Source: Kitasatospora indigofera
GTDB taxonomy: Bacteria > Actinomycetota > Actinomycetes > Streptomycetales > Streptomycetaceae
Assembly (NCBI RefSeq): GCF_014655955.1
Contig: NZ_BNBO01000022.1
Location: 1 to 64,000, forward strand
DNA: 64,000 bases
Direction of reading: 5' to 3'
The notes below the pieces were generated by a model, which ran no database searches, was not told where the DNA came from, and was given only the letters and a program-made list of their open reading frames with translations. The position numbers and the translations under genes were made by a program. Shown piece by piece: positions 45,694 through 53,405 of the stretch. Within the stretch, counting starts at the first letter, position 1. The number at the start of each line of letters is the position of its first letter.

Positions 45694-45710
45694 CGTCATC
45701 TCCCGCCCCT

Positions 45711-47171
45711 CTACCGGTACTCGGCCAGGCGGCGGCCGAGGCCGCGCACCGCGCTGACGGCGGCCACCAGGGCGAGCAGGCCGGCGCCGAGGGCCAGCGC
45801 GTCCAGCAGCCCGCCGGTGCCGCCCGCCGCGGCCCTGAACCTCGCCAGTTCGATGCCCGCCGCTCGTTCCAACTGCTGGTCGGTGGCGCCGAAGGCGGCG
45901 TCCGAGGTGTTCGGGACGTCGGCCTCCTTCACCGTGACGGTCGAGTCCAGGGCGCCCTGGTAGTCGCCGTCCACGGTCTCCTTGGTGATCGCCGCGCTGT
46001 GCCGGGCGGTCCAGGTCGAGTACTCCTTGCGGGCCTGGTCGACGGCCTCCGCGGCGTCCCGGGGCGCGAGCCGCCGGGCCTCGCCGAGCGCGCCGCCGGT
46101 GCCGGGCGCGGCGTCGCCGCCCGCCACGCCGGTCAGGTCCTTGGTGGTCGCCGCCCAGAGGTCGGCGTACTGGGTGCTCGATCCCCGGGCGACCAGGTGC
46201 AGGTTCTCGGCCAGCCGGGCGGTCAGCACGTCGACCCGGGCGGCGTTCAGCGCGCGCAGCGGCGCGGCGCCGTCCCGTTCGCTCTCGGCGAGCCGGGCGC
46301 CGGTGATCCAGCTGCCGGCCAGCAGCCACAGGACGGCGGCGAGCACCGCGGCGGTGGAGCCGACCAGCCCGATGTTGAAGACCCGGTTGGTCCGCCGGAA
46401 CAGCACCTGCTGCACCCGGACCAGCGCCGCCAGCGCCAGCAGCCCGAGCACGAAGGCGGCCCACGGCACCGCGCGGGCCTCGGCGTAGTCCCGCGCCAGG
46501 GCCTCGTTCTCGGCGTCGGCGAGCTTCGCGGCGTCCGGCAGCAGGGTGTCGCGCATCTGCTGGGAGGCGTAGCGCAGGTAGGCGCCGCCGAGCGGGAAGC
46601 CCAGCCGGTTGTCGGCCCGGGCGGTCTCCACCAGGCCCGCGTAGACCGGGAGCTGCTGGTTGAGCGAGGAGAGCCACTGCTGGGCGGGGGAGGAGGCGGT
46701 GGTGCGGGCGGCCGCCTCGGCGATCAGCCGGGAGGCGGTCGCGAGGTCCTGCTCGTAGCGCTCGCGGACGGCCCTGGGCTCGGCGCCCGCGAGCAGGAAC
46801 CCGGTGGCGGCGGTGGTGTCCGCGTCGGCCAGCGAGCGGTGGATGTCGGCGGCGGCCTGGCTGAGCGGCTGGCTGTAGGAGACCACCCGGTCCGCCGCCT
46901 GGGCGCGCGAGTTGACCTGCCAGCCGGTCAGCAGGCCGAAGGCGACCAGCAGGACGGCGAGCAGGGCGCCGGCCAGCCGCAGCCGGCCCGGCGCGGTGTG
47001 CCGGGCGTCGGCGATCCGGCGGATCCGCCCGGCCAGGTCGAGCCGCCCCGGTGTCCTGGCCGGCCGGCCGGCGACCGGCGTCGTCGCAGGCCCGGCCGCC
47101 GGACGCGGGGTCGTGGCACCGCTCGTGCCCGGTGCCGGGCCCTGCTCCTCCGTGCGTACTGGTGTCGCCAC
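45711..47171 (-). CDS. glnX: GlnX-like membrane protein
   Basis: About 486 residues. Four membrane helices: LAGALLAVLLVAFGLLTGW, AAFVLGLLALAALVRVQ, GSTAAVLAAVLWLLAGSWI and ALALGAGLLALVAAVSAV. Helical extracytoplasmic regions lie between helices 1-2 and 3-4. This is the topology of mycobacterial GlnX, which couples GlnH to PknG. A basic Pro/Arg-rich cytoplasmic N-terminus precedes helix 1. The GTG at 47171 follows GGGGAGGGT; upstream frame has no ribosome site. It is the first gene of the seven-gene operon. Confidence 0.8.
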   Translation of the reverse strand: MATPVRTEEQGPAPGTSGATTPRPAAGPATTPVAGRPARTPGRLDLAGRIRRIADARHTAPGRLRLAGALLAVLLVAFGLLTGWQVNSRAQAADRVVSYSQPLSQAAADIHRSLADADTTAATGFLLAGAEPRAVRERYEQDLATASRLIAEAAARTTASSPAQQWLSSLNQQLPVYAGLVETARADNRLGFPLGGAYLRYASQQMRDTLLPDAAKLADAENEALARDYAEARAVPWAAFVLGLLALAALVRVQQVLFRRTNRVFNIGLVGSTAAVLAAVLWLLAGSWITGARLAESERDGAAPLRALNAARVDVLTARLAENLHLVARGSSTQYADLWAATTKDLTGVAGGDAAPGTGGALGEARRLAPRDAAEAVDQARKEYSTWTARHSAAITKETVDGDYQGALDSTVTVKEADVPNTSDAAFGATDQQLERAAGIELARFRAAAGGTGGLLDALALGAGLLALVAAVSAVRGLGRRLAEYR

Positions 47172-47459
47172 CGCCCCACCCTCCCCAGTGACCCGACCCG
47201 CCGACGGGGCCCGGTCGTTGCCAGCAGTATGGCCGCCGGTCGTGACAGCCACACCCGACTTGCGCCGATCTTGAGCTTCGACCTGCCTGCCGGGCCGGGC
47301 CGCCCGTGTCCGGGCCGTCCCTCCGGGGCCGGCCGTGCGGTGCCCGGCCGTCTCCAGTGCGACGCGGGTTGCACCCTATGCGGTTGCGCCGGGCGCGGGA
47401 CGGGCCGGGGCGCGGTCCCGGCCTTCCGGGCGGCCGGACGCGCTCCGTACCATGGCGCC

Positions 47460-48035
47460 ATGCGCCTGCTCGGAACGATCTCCCCCGACCGCCCGCTGAT
47501 CGTCGTCGCCGTCCAGGAGGAGGCGGCGTACCTCGGCGAGCGCCTTCCCGTGCTGTTCACCGGCATAGGGAAGGTCAACGCGGCGGCGGCCCTGGCGACC
47601 GTCCTGGCCCGTGGCGAGCGGCCGTCGGAGATCGTCAACCTGGGTACGGCGGGTGCGCTGCGCCCGGGCTGGGAGGGGACCCACGAGGTGGTCGAGGTGC
47701 TCCAGCACGACATCGACACCCCGGTGCTGCGGGAGCTGACCGGCCGTACGTACGGCGCCGCGATCACCCTCAGCGACCGGAAGGGCCCGACGCTGGCCAC
47801 CGGGGACCTCTTCGTCTCCGACCCGGCGGCCCGCGACCGGCTGGCGCTGAGCGCGGACCTGGTCGACATGGAGGGCTACGCCCTGGCGACGGTCGCCCGG
47901 CAGGCCGGGGTGCCGGTCCGGCTGGTCAAGCACGTCAGCGACGAGGCCGGCACCGGTGCCGCCCGTACCTGGCGCGAGTCGGTGGACGCCTGCGCCCGCG
48001 AACTCGCCGACTGGGCCCGCGAGCAGGTCCGCTGA
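47460..48035 (+). CDS. Nucleosidase/purine phosphorylase superfamily protein
   Basis: 191 residues of the PNP/MTAN fold. Marks are FTGIGKVNAAAALA near 33-46, NLGTAGALRPG, GDLFVSD and the nucleoside-binding VDMEGYALATVA, where Met-Glu contacts ribose. It lacks the canonical SxxD arrangement of a fully typical MTA/SAH nucleosidase, having VSDEAG instead. It probably cleaves a nucleoside such as MTA or SAH (inference). Divergent from the GlnX operon. Its ATG has only a weak ribosome site. Confidence 0.82.
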   Translation: MRLLGTISPDRPLIVVAVQEEAAYLGERLPVLFTGIGKVNAAAALATVLARGERPSEIVNLGTAGALRPGWEGTHEVVEVLQHDIDTPVLRELTGRTYGAAITLSDRKGPTLATGDLFVSDPAARDRLALSADLVDMEGYALATVARQAGVPVRLVKHVSDEAGTGAARTWRESVDACARELADWAREQVR

Positions 48036-48100
48036 CCGTCCCGGAGGGGCCACCGGCCGGCGGCCGCCACGGCCCGGCGGCCGCCGCTGCCCGCCCGTGA

Positions 48101-48149
48101 CCTGCACCGCCGGGGCGGCGCGGGCCACGGGCCGGGCCGGCGGTGCAGG
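48101..48149. terminator. Terminator between nucleosidase and a convergent gene
   Basis: CCTGCACCGCCGG and its perfect complement form a 13-bp stem around a 23-base GC-rich interior. It is placed between two convergent genes. Confidence 0.6.
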
Positions 48150-48170
48150 CCGGCGGTTCGGGTCAGCCGC

Positions 48171-48593
48171 TCAGGAGGCGATCGGCTGGCCGGTCAGGCC
48201 GGGCACGAAGGTGTCCAGCTCGGCCCGCCAGTAGCGGTGCACGTTCAGCCGGGTGGCCTTCTCCTCGCCGGGGAAGTGGAACTGCAGCGAGCTCCAGAGC
48301 GGGTTGCGCCGGATGTCGCCCACCAGCGTCCGGGCCTGCTCCAGCGGCACCACGTAGACGATCTCCTGCGGGCGGTTGGAGAGCCGCGAGGCGCGGTGCA
48401 CCACGACGACCCGCTCGGTCAGCGTGACGTAGTAGTACTTGACCAGCAACTGGCCGATCAGGCCGAGGGAGCTCATCAGCCAGGGGCTCGGCCCGGTGAT
48501 GCTCTGGAAGGTGGCGACCGGGCGGTCGTTGGGCTCGATGGACGCGATCGCCTGTGCGACCTGCTCCTGAATGGTGGACTTACGGATCGCCAT
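48171..48593 (-). CDS. Small protein of unknown function, possibly PH-like
   Basis: 140 residues from the ATG of MAIRKSTIQEQVAQAI, with GGAG upstream. It has no membrane helix. The pattern (ERVVVVHRASRLSNRPQEIVYVVPLEQARTLVGDI, then SLQFHFPG) alternates beta strands and resembles bacterial PH-like domain proteins, but I am not certain. Nothing in the neighbourhood indicates a role. Confidence 0.72.
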   Translation of the reverse strand: MAIRKSTIQEQVAQAIASIEPNDRPVATFQSITGPSPWLMSSLGLIGQLLVKYYYVTLTERVVVVHRASRLSNRPQEIVYVVPLEQARTLVGDIRRNPLWSSLQFHFPGEEKATRLNVHRYWRAELDTFVPGLTGQPIAS

Positions 48594-48772
48594 CCGGCGC
48601 GCTCCTCGGGGATCGGATGCCGTCCACGACCTGGGGACGGAACGGGCGAGCGTAGTGAGCCGGGAATCCGGCGGCAACGGCCAAAAGCGGCAAACCGGCC
48701 GTGCGGCCGAATGTTCATCAGTTCGATACGCCGGGGCAGCGGCCGGCCCGGTCCGCCGCGCCCCGGCCGGGG

Positions 48773-50389
48773 TCAGCGCAGGGTCACCCCGGCCGCGCCG
48801 ACCGCCGCCAGCAGGTCGCCGCGTTCCAGCCCCGCCGCCACCCGCGCGATGTCCTCGCTCATCGGGCGGTCCCGGTCCAGCCGGGGGACGAGCGAGCGGA
48901 TCGTCCGGTAGGTGGCCCGCCCGGCCGGGCCGAGCGCGCGGGCCCGGCCGGAGACGTCCACCGCCTGGGCGGTGGCGAGCAGTTCCACCGCCAGGATGCT
49001 GTTGTTGTTGCGCAGCACCCGGCGCGCGTTGCGGGCCGAGACCAGCCCCATGCTGACCACGTCCTGGTTGTCGGCGTTGGACGGGATGCTCTGGGTGCTG
49101 GCCGGGCCGATCGTCCGGTTCTCCGCGACCAGCGCCGTCGCGGGGTACTGCGCCCCGGCGAAACCGCTGTGCAGCCCGGGTGCCCCGGGGACCAGGAATT
49201 CCGGGAGCCCGTCGCTCAGCCGGTGGTTCAGCAGCCGGTTGGTCCGCCGTTCGGACAGGACGCCCAGCTGGGTGAGCGCGATCGTGGCGTAGTCCATCGC
49301 GAACGCGACCGGCTGGCCGTGGAAGTTGGCGCCGTGGAAGATCTCCGCGTCCTCGACGAGCAGCGGGTTGTCGTTGGCCGAGTTCAGCTCGGTGTCCAGC
49401 TGCTCCTCCGCGTGCCGGAGCGCGTCGCGGACGGCGCCGAGGATCTGCGGGACGGCCCGCAGCGAGTAGGCGTCCTGGAGGCTGGTGTCCGCGCGCTGCA
49501 CGCCGGGCCCGCCCGGCTGTCCGGCCGCCGACTCCCGCGCCAGCCTGGCGAGTTCGCCGTGTTCGCGGAGCAGACCGCTGCCGGCGGTCAGCGCGCGCAG
49601 GTTGGCCGCCGAGTCGATCTGGCCCCGGTGCGGACGGGCGAGTTCGTGCCCGGCGGCGAGCAGCGGGCTGCTGGAGCCACGGAGCACCTCCAGGGCCAGT
49701 GCGGCGGCTGTCTCGGCCTGCCGCACCTGGTCACCGGCCCGGTTCACCACCAGCGCCCCGAGGCCGGTCATCGCCGAGGTGCCGTTGATCAGGGCGAGTC
49801 CCTCCTTGAACCGCAGGGCGAGCGGCTTGATCCCGAACCCGCGCAGGACCGGCCCGGTCTCCACCGCCCGGCCGTCGCGCAGCACCTGCCCTTCGCCGAT
49901 CACGGTGGCGGCCAGGTGGGCCAGCGGGACCAGGTCGCCGCTGGCCCCGAGCGAGCCGATCTCCGGTACGGCCGGTGTGATTCCCGCGTTGAGGTAGAGC
50001 GCGAGCCGCTCCAGCAGGGCCGGCCGGACCGCCGAGTATCCCCGGGCCAGCGCGTTCAGCCGGGCGGCCAGGATGGCCCGTGACTCCTGCTCGTCGAAGA
50101 GCGGCCCGACCCCGGCGCTGTGACTGCGGACCAGGTTGGTCTGGAGTTCGGTCTCCAGGGCCGGGTCCACCAGCATGTTCACCATCGGTCCGAAGCCGGT
50201 GGTGACCCCGTAGACGGGCAGGCCGCGCGCGACGATCTCCTCCAGCCGGGCCCGGTTGCGGGCGGCGCGGTCGAGCACCTCCGCGGGGACGGTGCAGGTC
50301 GCTCCCCGTTCGGCGACCCTGCGCACGTCGGCCGTCCGGAGCGACTGTCCGTCGAAGACCACGGGTGCTCCGGGTTCGTTGGCCGCCAT
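48773..50389 (-). CDS. MIO-dependent aromatic amino-acid aminomutase/ammonia-lyase (SgcC4-like)
   Basis: 538 residues. The prosthetic MIO group forms from Ala149-Ser150-Gly151 in GSLGASGDLVPLAH. Catalytic Tyr60 lies in YGVTTGFG, and His90 in LQTNLVRSHSAGVG. From memory the whole length follows the tyrosine 2,3-aminomutase SgcC4 of enediyne pathways more closely than HutH histidine lyase (FHGANFHGQPVAFAMD, AENRTIGPASTQS). Lyase and mutase activities cannot be told apart from sequence alone. No hut genes are nearby, while adenylation and carrier-protein genes lie across the divergent promoter. It probably supplies a beta-amino acid or an arylacrylate. Ribosome site GGAGAGG. Confidence 0.85.
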   Translation of the reverse strand: MAANEPGAPVVFDGQSLRTADVRRVAERGATCTVPAEVLDRAARNRARLEEIVARGLPVYGVTTGFGPMVNMLVDPALETELQTNLVRSHSAGVGPLFDEQESRAILAARLNALARGYSAVRPALLERLALYLNAGITPAVPEIGSLGASGDLVPLAHLAATVIGEGQVLRDGRAVETGPVLRGFGIKPLALRFKEGLALINGTSAMTGLGALVVNRAGDQVRQAETAAALALEVLRGSSSPLLAAGHELARPHRGQIDSAANLRALTAGSGLLREHGELARLARESAAGQPGGPGVQRADTSLQDAYSLRAVPQILGAVRDALRHAEEQLDTELNSANDNPLLVEDAEIFHGANFHGQPVAFAMDYATIALTQLGVLSERRTNRLLNHRLSDGLPEFLVPGAPGLHSGFAGAQYPATALVAENRTIGPASTQSIPSNADNQDVVSMGLVSARNARRVLRNNNSILAVELLATAQAVDVSGRARALGPAGRATYRTIRSLVPRLDRDRPMSEDIARVAAGLERGDLLAAVGAAGVTLR

Positions 50390-50465
50390 CGTGTCACCTC
50401 TCCTTGTGGTTGCCTGCCCGCTGTCGTCGGCGGGGTGGTGGTCGTGCGTGGGTGGTGTCGTTCGC

Positions 50466-50531
50466 GGGCTCTGCGTGTACGGGCTTTGCGCGTACGGGCG
50501 TTGCCGTTCGCGGGTTGCTGCCCGTGCGGGC
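50466..50531. repeat. Imperfect 15-16 bp tandem repeats
   Basis: Two clean 15-base units (50466-50480 and 50481-50495) and two degenerate ones follow each other between the acetyltransferase and MIO-enzyme genes. Non-coding. Confidence 0.5.
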
Positions 50532-50574
50532 GCGGGCCCGGCGCGGTCGGGCCGGCCGGGCGGTGTGCCGTGGA

Positions 50575-51846
50575 TCAGACGCCGTCGGTGCACCAGGGGC
50601 GGGTGGCCGTGTGCAGCAGCAGCTCGGCCGCCAGGACGGCGCCGGGCCGCAGTTCGGCGACCAGCCCGGCGGCGTGCAGCCGGGCCGGCGTCTGCTCGCC
50701 GAGGTAGAGCGAGCCGAGCGCCCCGACGCCGAGCGCCAGGTCGGCGGACTCGTGCGGGGCGGGGGAGCAGTGGGCGGTGCCGTCCGGCGCGCTGTCCAGC
50801 GCGAACCGGCCGTGCGCGTACCCGGCGGGGTCGTCGACCTCCAGGACCAGCCGGCCGGGGCCGGAGTAGCGCCGGGCCGCGAGCGCGGCCGGCGGGTCGA
50901 GGACGCGGAGCCAGGCGAAGTCGCTGTCCAGGCCGCCGGGGCGGGCGGCGCGGGGGTTGCCGAGCAGCAGGGGCAGGGGGTCGTCGGGCGCCAGGTTCTC
51001 GGCCAGGACGGTCGTCACCCAGTCCACCGACAGGCAGTAGTCCCAGAGCGCCGCGGCGGCGTCGGGGTGGGTGGTGATCAGGTCCAGCACGGTGAGTTCG
51101 GCGGCCGGGAGGTTGCCGTCCCAGCGCGGGTCGACCCGGTAGGTCAGCAGCCCCTGGAGGCGGCCCGCGGCGTCGTGGTAGCCGACGTGGAGCGGGTCGG
51201 GGCCGTCGCGCAGGGGGTGCCAGAGGGTGCCGGTGTCGTCCGTCCACCACTGCGGCGGTCGGGCCGGCGCGCCGGGGCGTCCGCGCCGGAACCGCTCGTA
51301 GAGTCCGGGGCCGACGGCGGCCGCCCGGGGCCGCGGGAGCAGCTGCAGCCGGCCGGTCGCGGCCGCCGCGGGGAGCCGTACCCCGCCGGCGCGCAGGACG
51401 TCGACCCGGTACCCGGTGAGCCGGGTGGCCGGGCCGAAGCCGAACCGGCCGTAGACGGTGGGCTCGGCCGCGATCAGCAGGGCGAGCGGCTCCCCGCGCC
51501 CGGCGGCGGCGCGCAGCTCGCGGTCCATCATCCGGGTCAGCAGGCCGCGCCGGCGGTGGGTGGGCAGCACGGCCACGTCGGCGATCACGTCGGCCGCGAC
51601 GAGACCGCCGCCGGGGACGGCGAGTTCGGTGCGGGCGCTGCGGAACGCGCCCACGCACTCGTCCCCGTCGAACGCGCCCTGGAAGCGCCCCGGGACGAAC
51701 GGGAGGCGGTTCAGCCTGCTGCGCCCCCGGCCGGGCGGGCGATGTGTTCCGGTGCGTACGGTGTCGGCCCACACCTGGAATTCATCTGCTGTTATCCAGC
51801 GGACTTCTGCATTCCCTGAGGGGGTTCCGGTGCTGCTGGAGGACAT
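50575..51846 (-). CDS. Eis-like GNAT N-acetyltransferase
   Basis: 423 residues with the Eis architecture: an N-terminal GNAT domain containing VLPTHRRRGLLTRMM (acetyl-CoA site), VYGRFGFGPAT, a second GNAT-like lobe, and a C-terminal SCP2-like domain whose terminal carboxylate serves as base in this family. Eis enzymes acetylate amines on aminoglycosides, peptides or polyamines. Placed beside a putative biosynthetic cluster it could modify or detoxify the product (inference). ATG of MSSSSTGTP; the frame extends upstream without support. Confidence 0.85.
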   Translation of the reverse strand: MSSSSTGTPSGNAEVRWITADEFQVWADTVRTGTHRPPGRGRSRLNRLPFVPGRFQGAFDGDECVGAFRSARTELAVPGGGLVAADVIADVAVLPTHRRRGLLTRMMDRELRAAAGRGEPLALLIAAEPTVYGRFGFGPATRLTGYRVDVLRAGGVRLPAAAATGRLQLLPRPRAAAVGPGLYERFRRGRPGAPARPPQWWTDDTGTLWHPLRDGPDPLHVGYHDAAGRLQGLLTYRVDPRWDGNLPAAELTVLDLITTHPDAAAALWDYCLSVDWVTTVLAENLAPDDPLPLLLGNPRAARPGGLDSDFAWLRVLDPPAALAARRYSGPGRLVLEVDDPAGYAHGRFALDSAPDGTAHCSPAPHESADLALGVGALGSLYLGEQTPARLHAAGLVAELRPGAVLAAELLLHTATRPWCTDGV

Positions 51847-51982
51847 GGCCGGATCGTAGGTCGGTGCGGGTGCGTATGGCAAGGTCCGCCGGAGGCTCCC
51901 GGCCGGCCCGCTCCGGGGGCCGAATGAAGGTGGACGCCTCGTTGCAGTCATGTGTCCGGTCGTTACATCGATCGGCCCGTGC

Positions 51983-52011
51983 TTGCCGGTGCCGGATCAC
52001 TGATGCACTAT
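51983..52011 (+). promoter_or_regulatory. Putative promoter of the rightward biosynthetic operon
   Basis: TTGCCG (51983-51988), a 17-base spacer and CACTAT (52006-52011) lie in a patch of lower GC. The transcript would have a leader of about 70 bases containing an AGGAG (52021-52025) and a 14-codon ORF (52059-52103). Confidence 0.5.
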
Positions 52012-52058
52012 CAAATCGCAAGGAGCACAACAGCAACAACCGCACTAGCACCAGCGAA

Positions 52059-52103
52059 ATGACGGCAACTGCTGTGGAGGTAGCGGCCCGTGTGGTCACT
52101 TGA
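52059..52103 (+). other. Possible 14-codon leader ORF overlapping the first ligase
   Basis: ATG to TGA encodes MTATAVEVAARVVT and overlaps the ligase start by 14 bases. An earlier 19-codon ORF (52003-52062) overlaps its ATG as ATGA. No strong ribosome site precedes either, so translation is doubtful. If real, they could couple translation into the ligase. Confidence 0.25.
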
Positions 52104-53403
52104 ACCGGATGCGAACCAGGCACTCAGGGACGCGCACCAGGAGAGATTGAATCTCGTTTCCTCCGGATTCGATCCCGACGTCCTCGGGAGGGGCCGGAAC
52201 AGAAAGCTCGACGACCTCTGGGGGAGACTCCTCGAGGTTCCCTATTTCGCGGACCGCCCGGGTGTCGCGGAGCGCCGTCTCGAATCCGTTCCGATAACTC
52301 CCAAATCTGCTCTCAAGGAAAATCCGTCCGCATTCCTCAGGAATACGACGGACCATTATCACAAGTACTACGAGACCTCCGGGACGACCGGCGTACCCAC
52401 CCCGACCCCGCGGCTGGTCACCGACACCCTGTGGAACACCGTCTCGGTCGCCACGGTGTGGGAGCGCACCCTGCGGCCCGGGGACCGGGTGGCCTCGCTG
52501 CTGCCCTCGGACGTCGCCCCCGTGTCCGACCTCATCGCCAACGTCGCCGAGTACCTGGGCTGCACGATGCTGCGCAGCTATCCCTTCGCCCAGGGCATCT
52601 CGGACTGGGAGCGGCTGGACGCGCTCTTCACCGGGTACCGGCCGCAGCACGTCTTCGCGGCGCCCGGCGTGGTCCTGCAGTGGACGCGGCTGCTGAAGGA
52701 GCGCGGCCGGCTGGCCGAGGTCAGCCGGAGCGTGCGGAGCCTGATGCTGCTGGGGGAGGTGAGCACCCCGCCGCTGCGCGCCCGGATCGGCGAGCAGTGG
52801 CAGGCCACCGTGCTGGACGCCTCCTACGGGAGCACCGAGACCGGGACCATCGCGGCCGGCTGCGAGCACGACCGCCAGCACCTGCTGCTGCAGAGCCACC
52901 TGGTGGAGATCCTGGACGGTGACGTCCTGCGCCCCGCCGCACCCGGCCTGACCGGCGAACTGGTGGTCACCACCCTCAACAACTTCGCCCGCCCGCTGGT
53001 GCGTTACAACACCGGGGACTTGGTGACCGTCGGCGCGGACTGCCCGTGCGGGCTCGCCCTGCCGGTGGTCAAGGTGCACGGCCGGGCCACCGAGAGCATC
53101 GGGGTCGGCGGGGTCCGGCTGACCGCCGAGGCGATCGAGAGCATCATCTACGGCGCACCCGGGATCACCGGCTACCTGGTCCAGTTGAAGCGGCCGGACG
53201 GGCAGGCCGGCCGGCTGGTCCTGGAGCGGGACGTGGACGCCACCGGGCCGGACGAGGACCTGCGGGAGGGGCTCCGCTCGCGGTTCGCGGAGATCGGCGT
53301 GCAGTGGTCCCAGATCGTCTCGGTCGCCCAGCTGCCCAAGCTGAGCAAGGCGGGCGGCAGCCAGAAGAACTGGAAGCGGACCAACCTGCAGTGGGTGGAC
53401 TGA
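52090..53403 (+). CDS. PaaK-like adenylate-forming ligase
   Basis: 437 residues of the phenylacetate-CoA ligase branch of the ANL superfamily. The ATP loop is ETSGTTGVPT near 95-104, the A5-like motif is YGSTETGTI near 246, RYNTGDLVTVG is A7-like, and the CPCG element typical of PaaK proteins follows. A C-terminal KLSKAGGSQKNWKR supplies the A10-type lysine. It would activate an aryl or acyl acid as adenylate and load CoA or the carrier protein encoded downstream. GTG start with GGAGG at 52076-52080. First gene of the rightward operon. Confidence 0.87.
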   Translation: MWSLEPDANQALRDAHQERLNLVSSGFDPDVLGRGRNRKLDDLWGRLLEVPYFADRPGVAERRLESVPITPKSALKENPSAFLRNTTDHYHKYYETSGTTGVPTPTPRLVTDTLWNTVSVATVWERTLRPGDRVASLLPSDVAPVSDLIANVAEYLGCTMLRSYPFAQGISDWERLDALFTGYRPQHVFAAPGVVLQWTRLLKERGRLAEVSRSVRSLMLLGEVSTPPLRARIGEQWQATVLDASYGSTETGTIAAGCEHDRQHLLLQSHLVEILDGDVLRPAAPGLTGELVVTTLNNFARPLVRYNTGDLVTVGADCPCGLALPVVKVHGRATESIGVGGVRLTAEAIESIIYGAPGITGYLVQLKRPDGQAGRLVLERDVDATGPDEDLREGLRSRFAEIGVQWSQIVSVAQLPKLSKAGGSQKNWKRTNLQWVD

Positions 53404-53405
53404 CC

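Noticed and set aside
48773..50389. Histidine ammonia-lyase of a hut operon
   Set aside because: No hutU, hutI or hutG nearby, and the sequence recalls SgcC4-type enzymes; not fully excluded.
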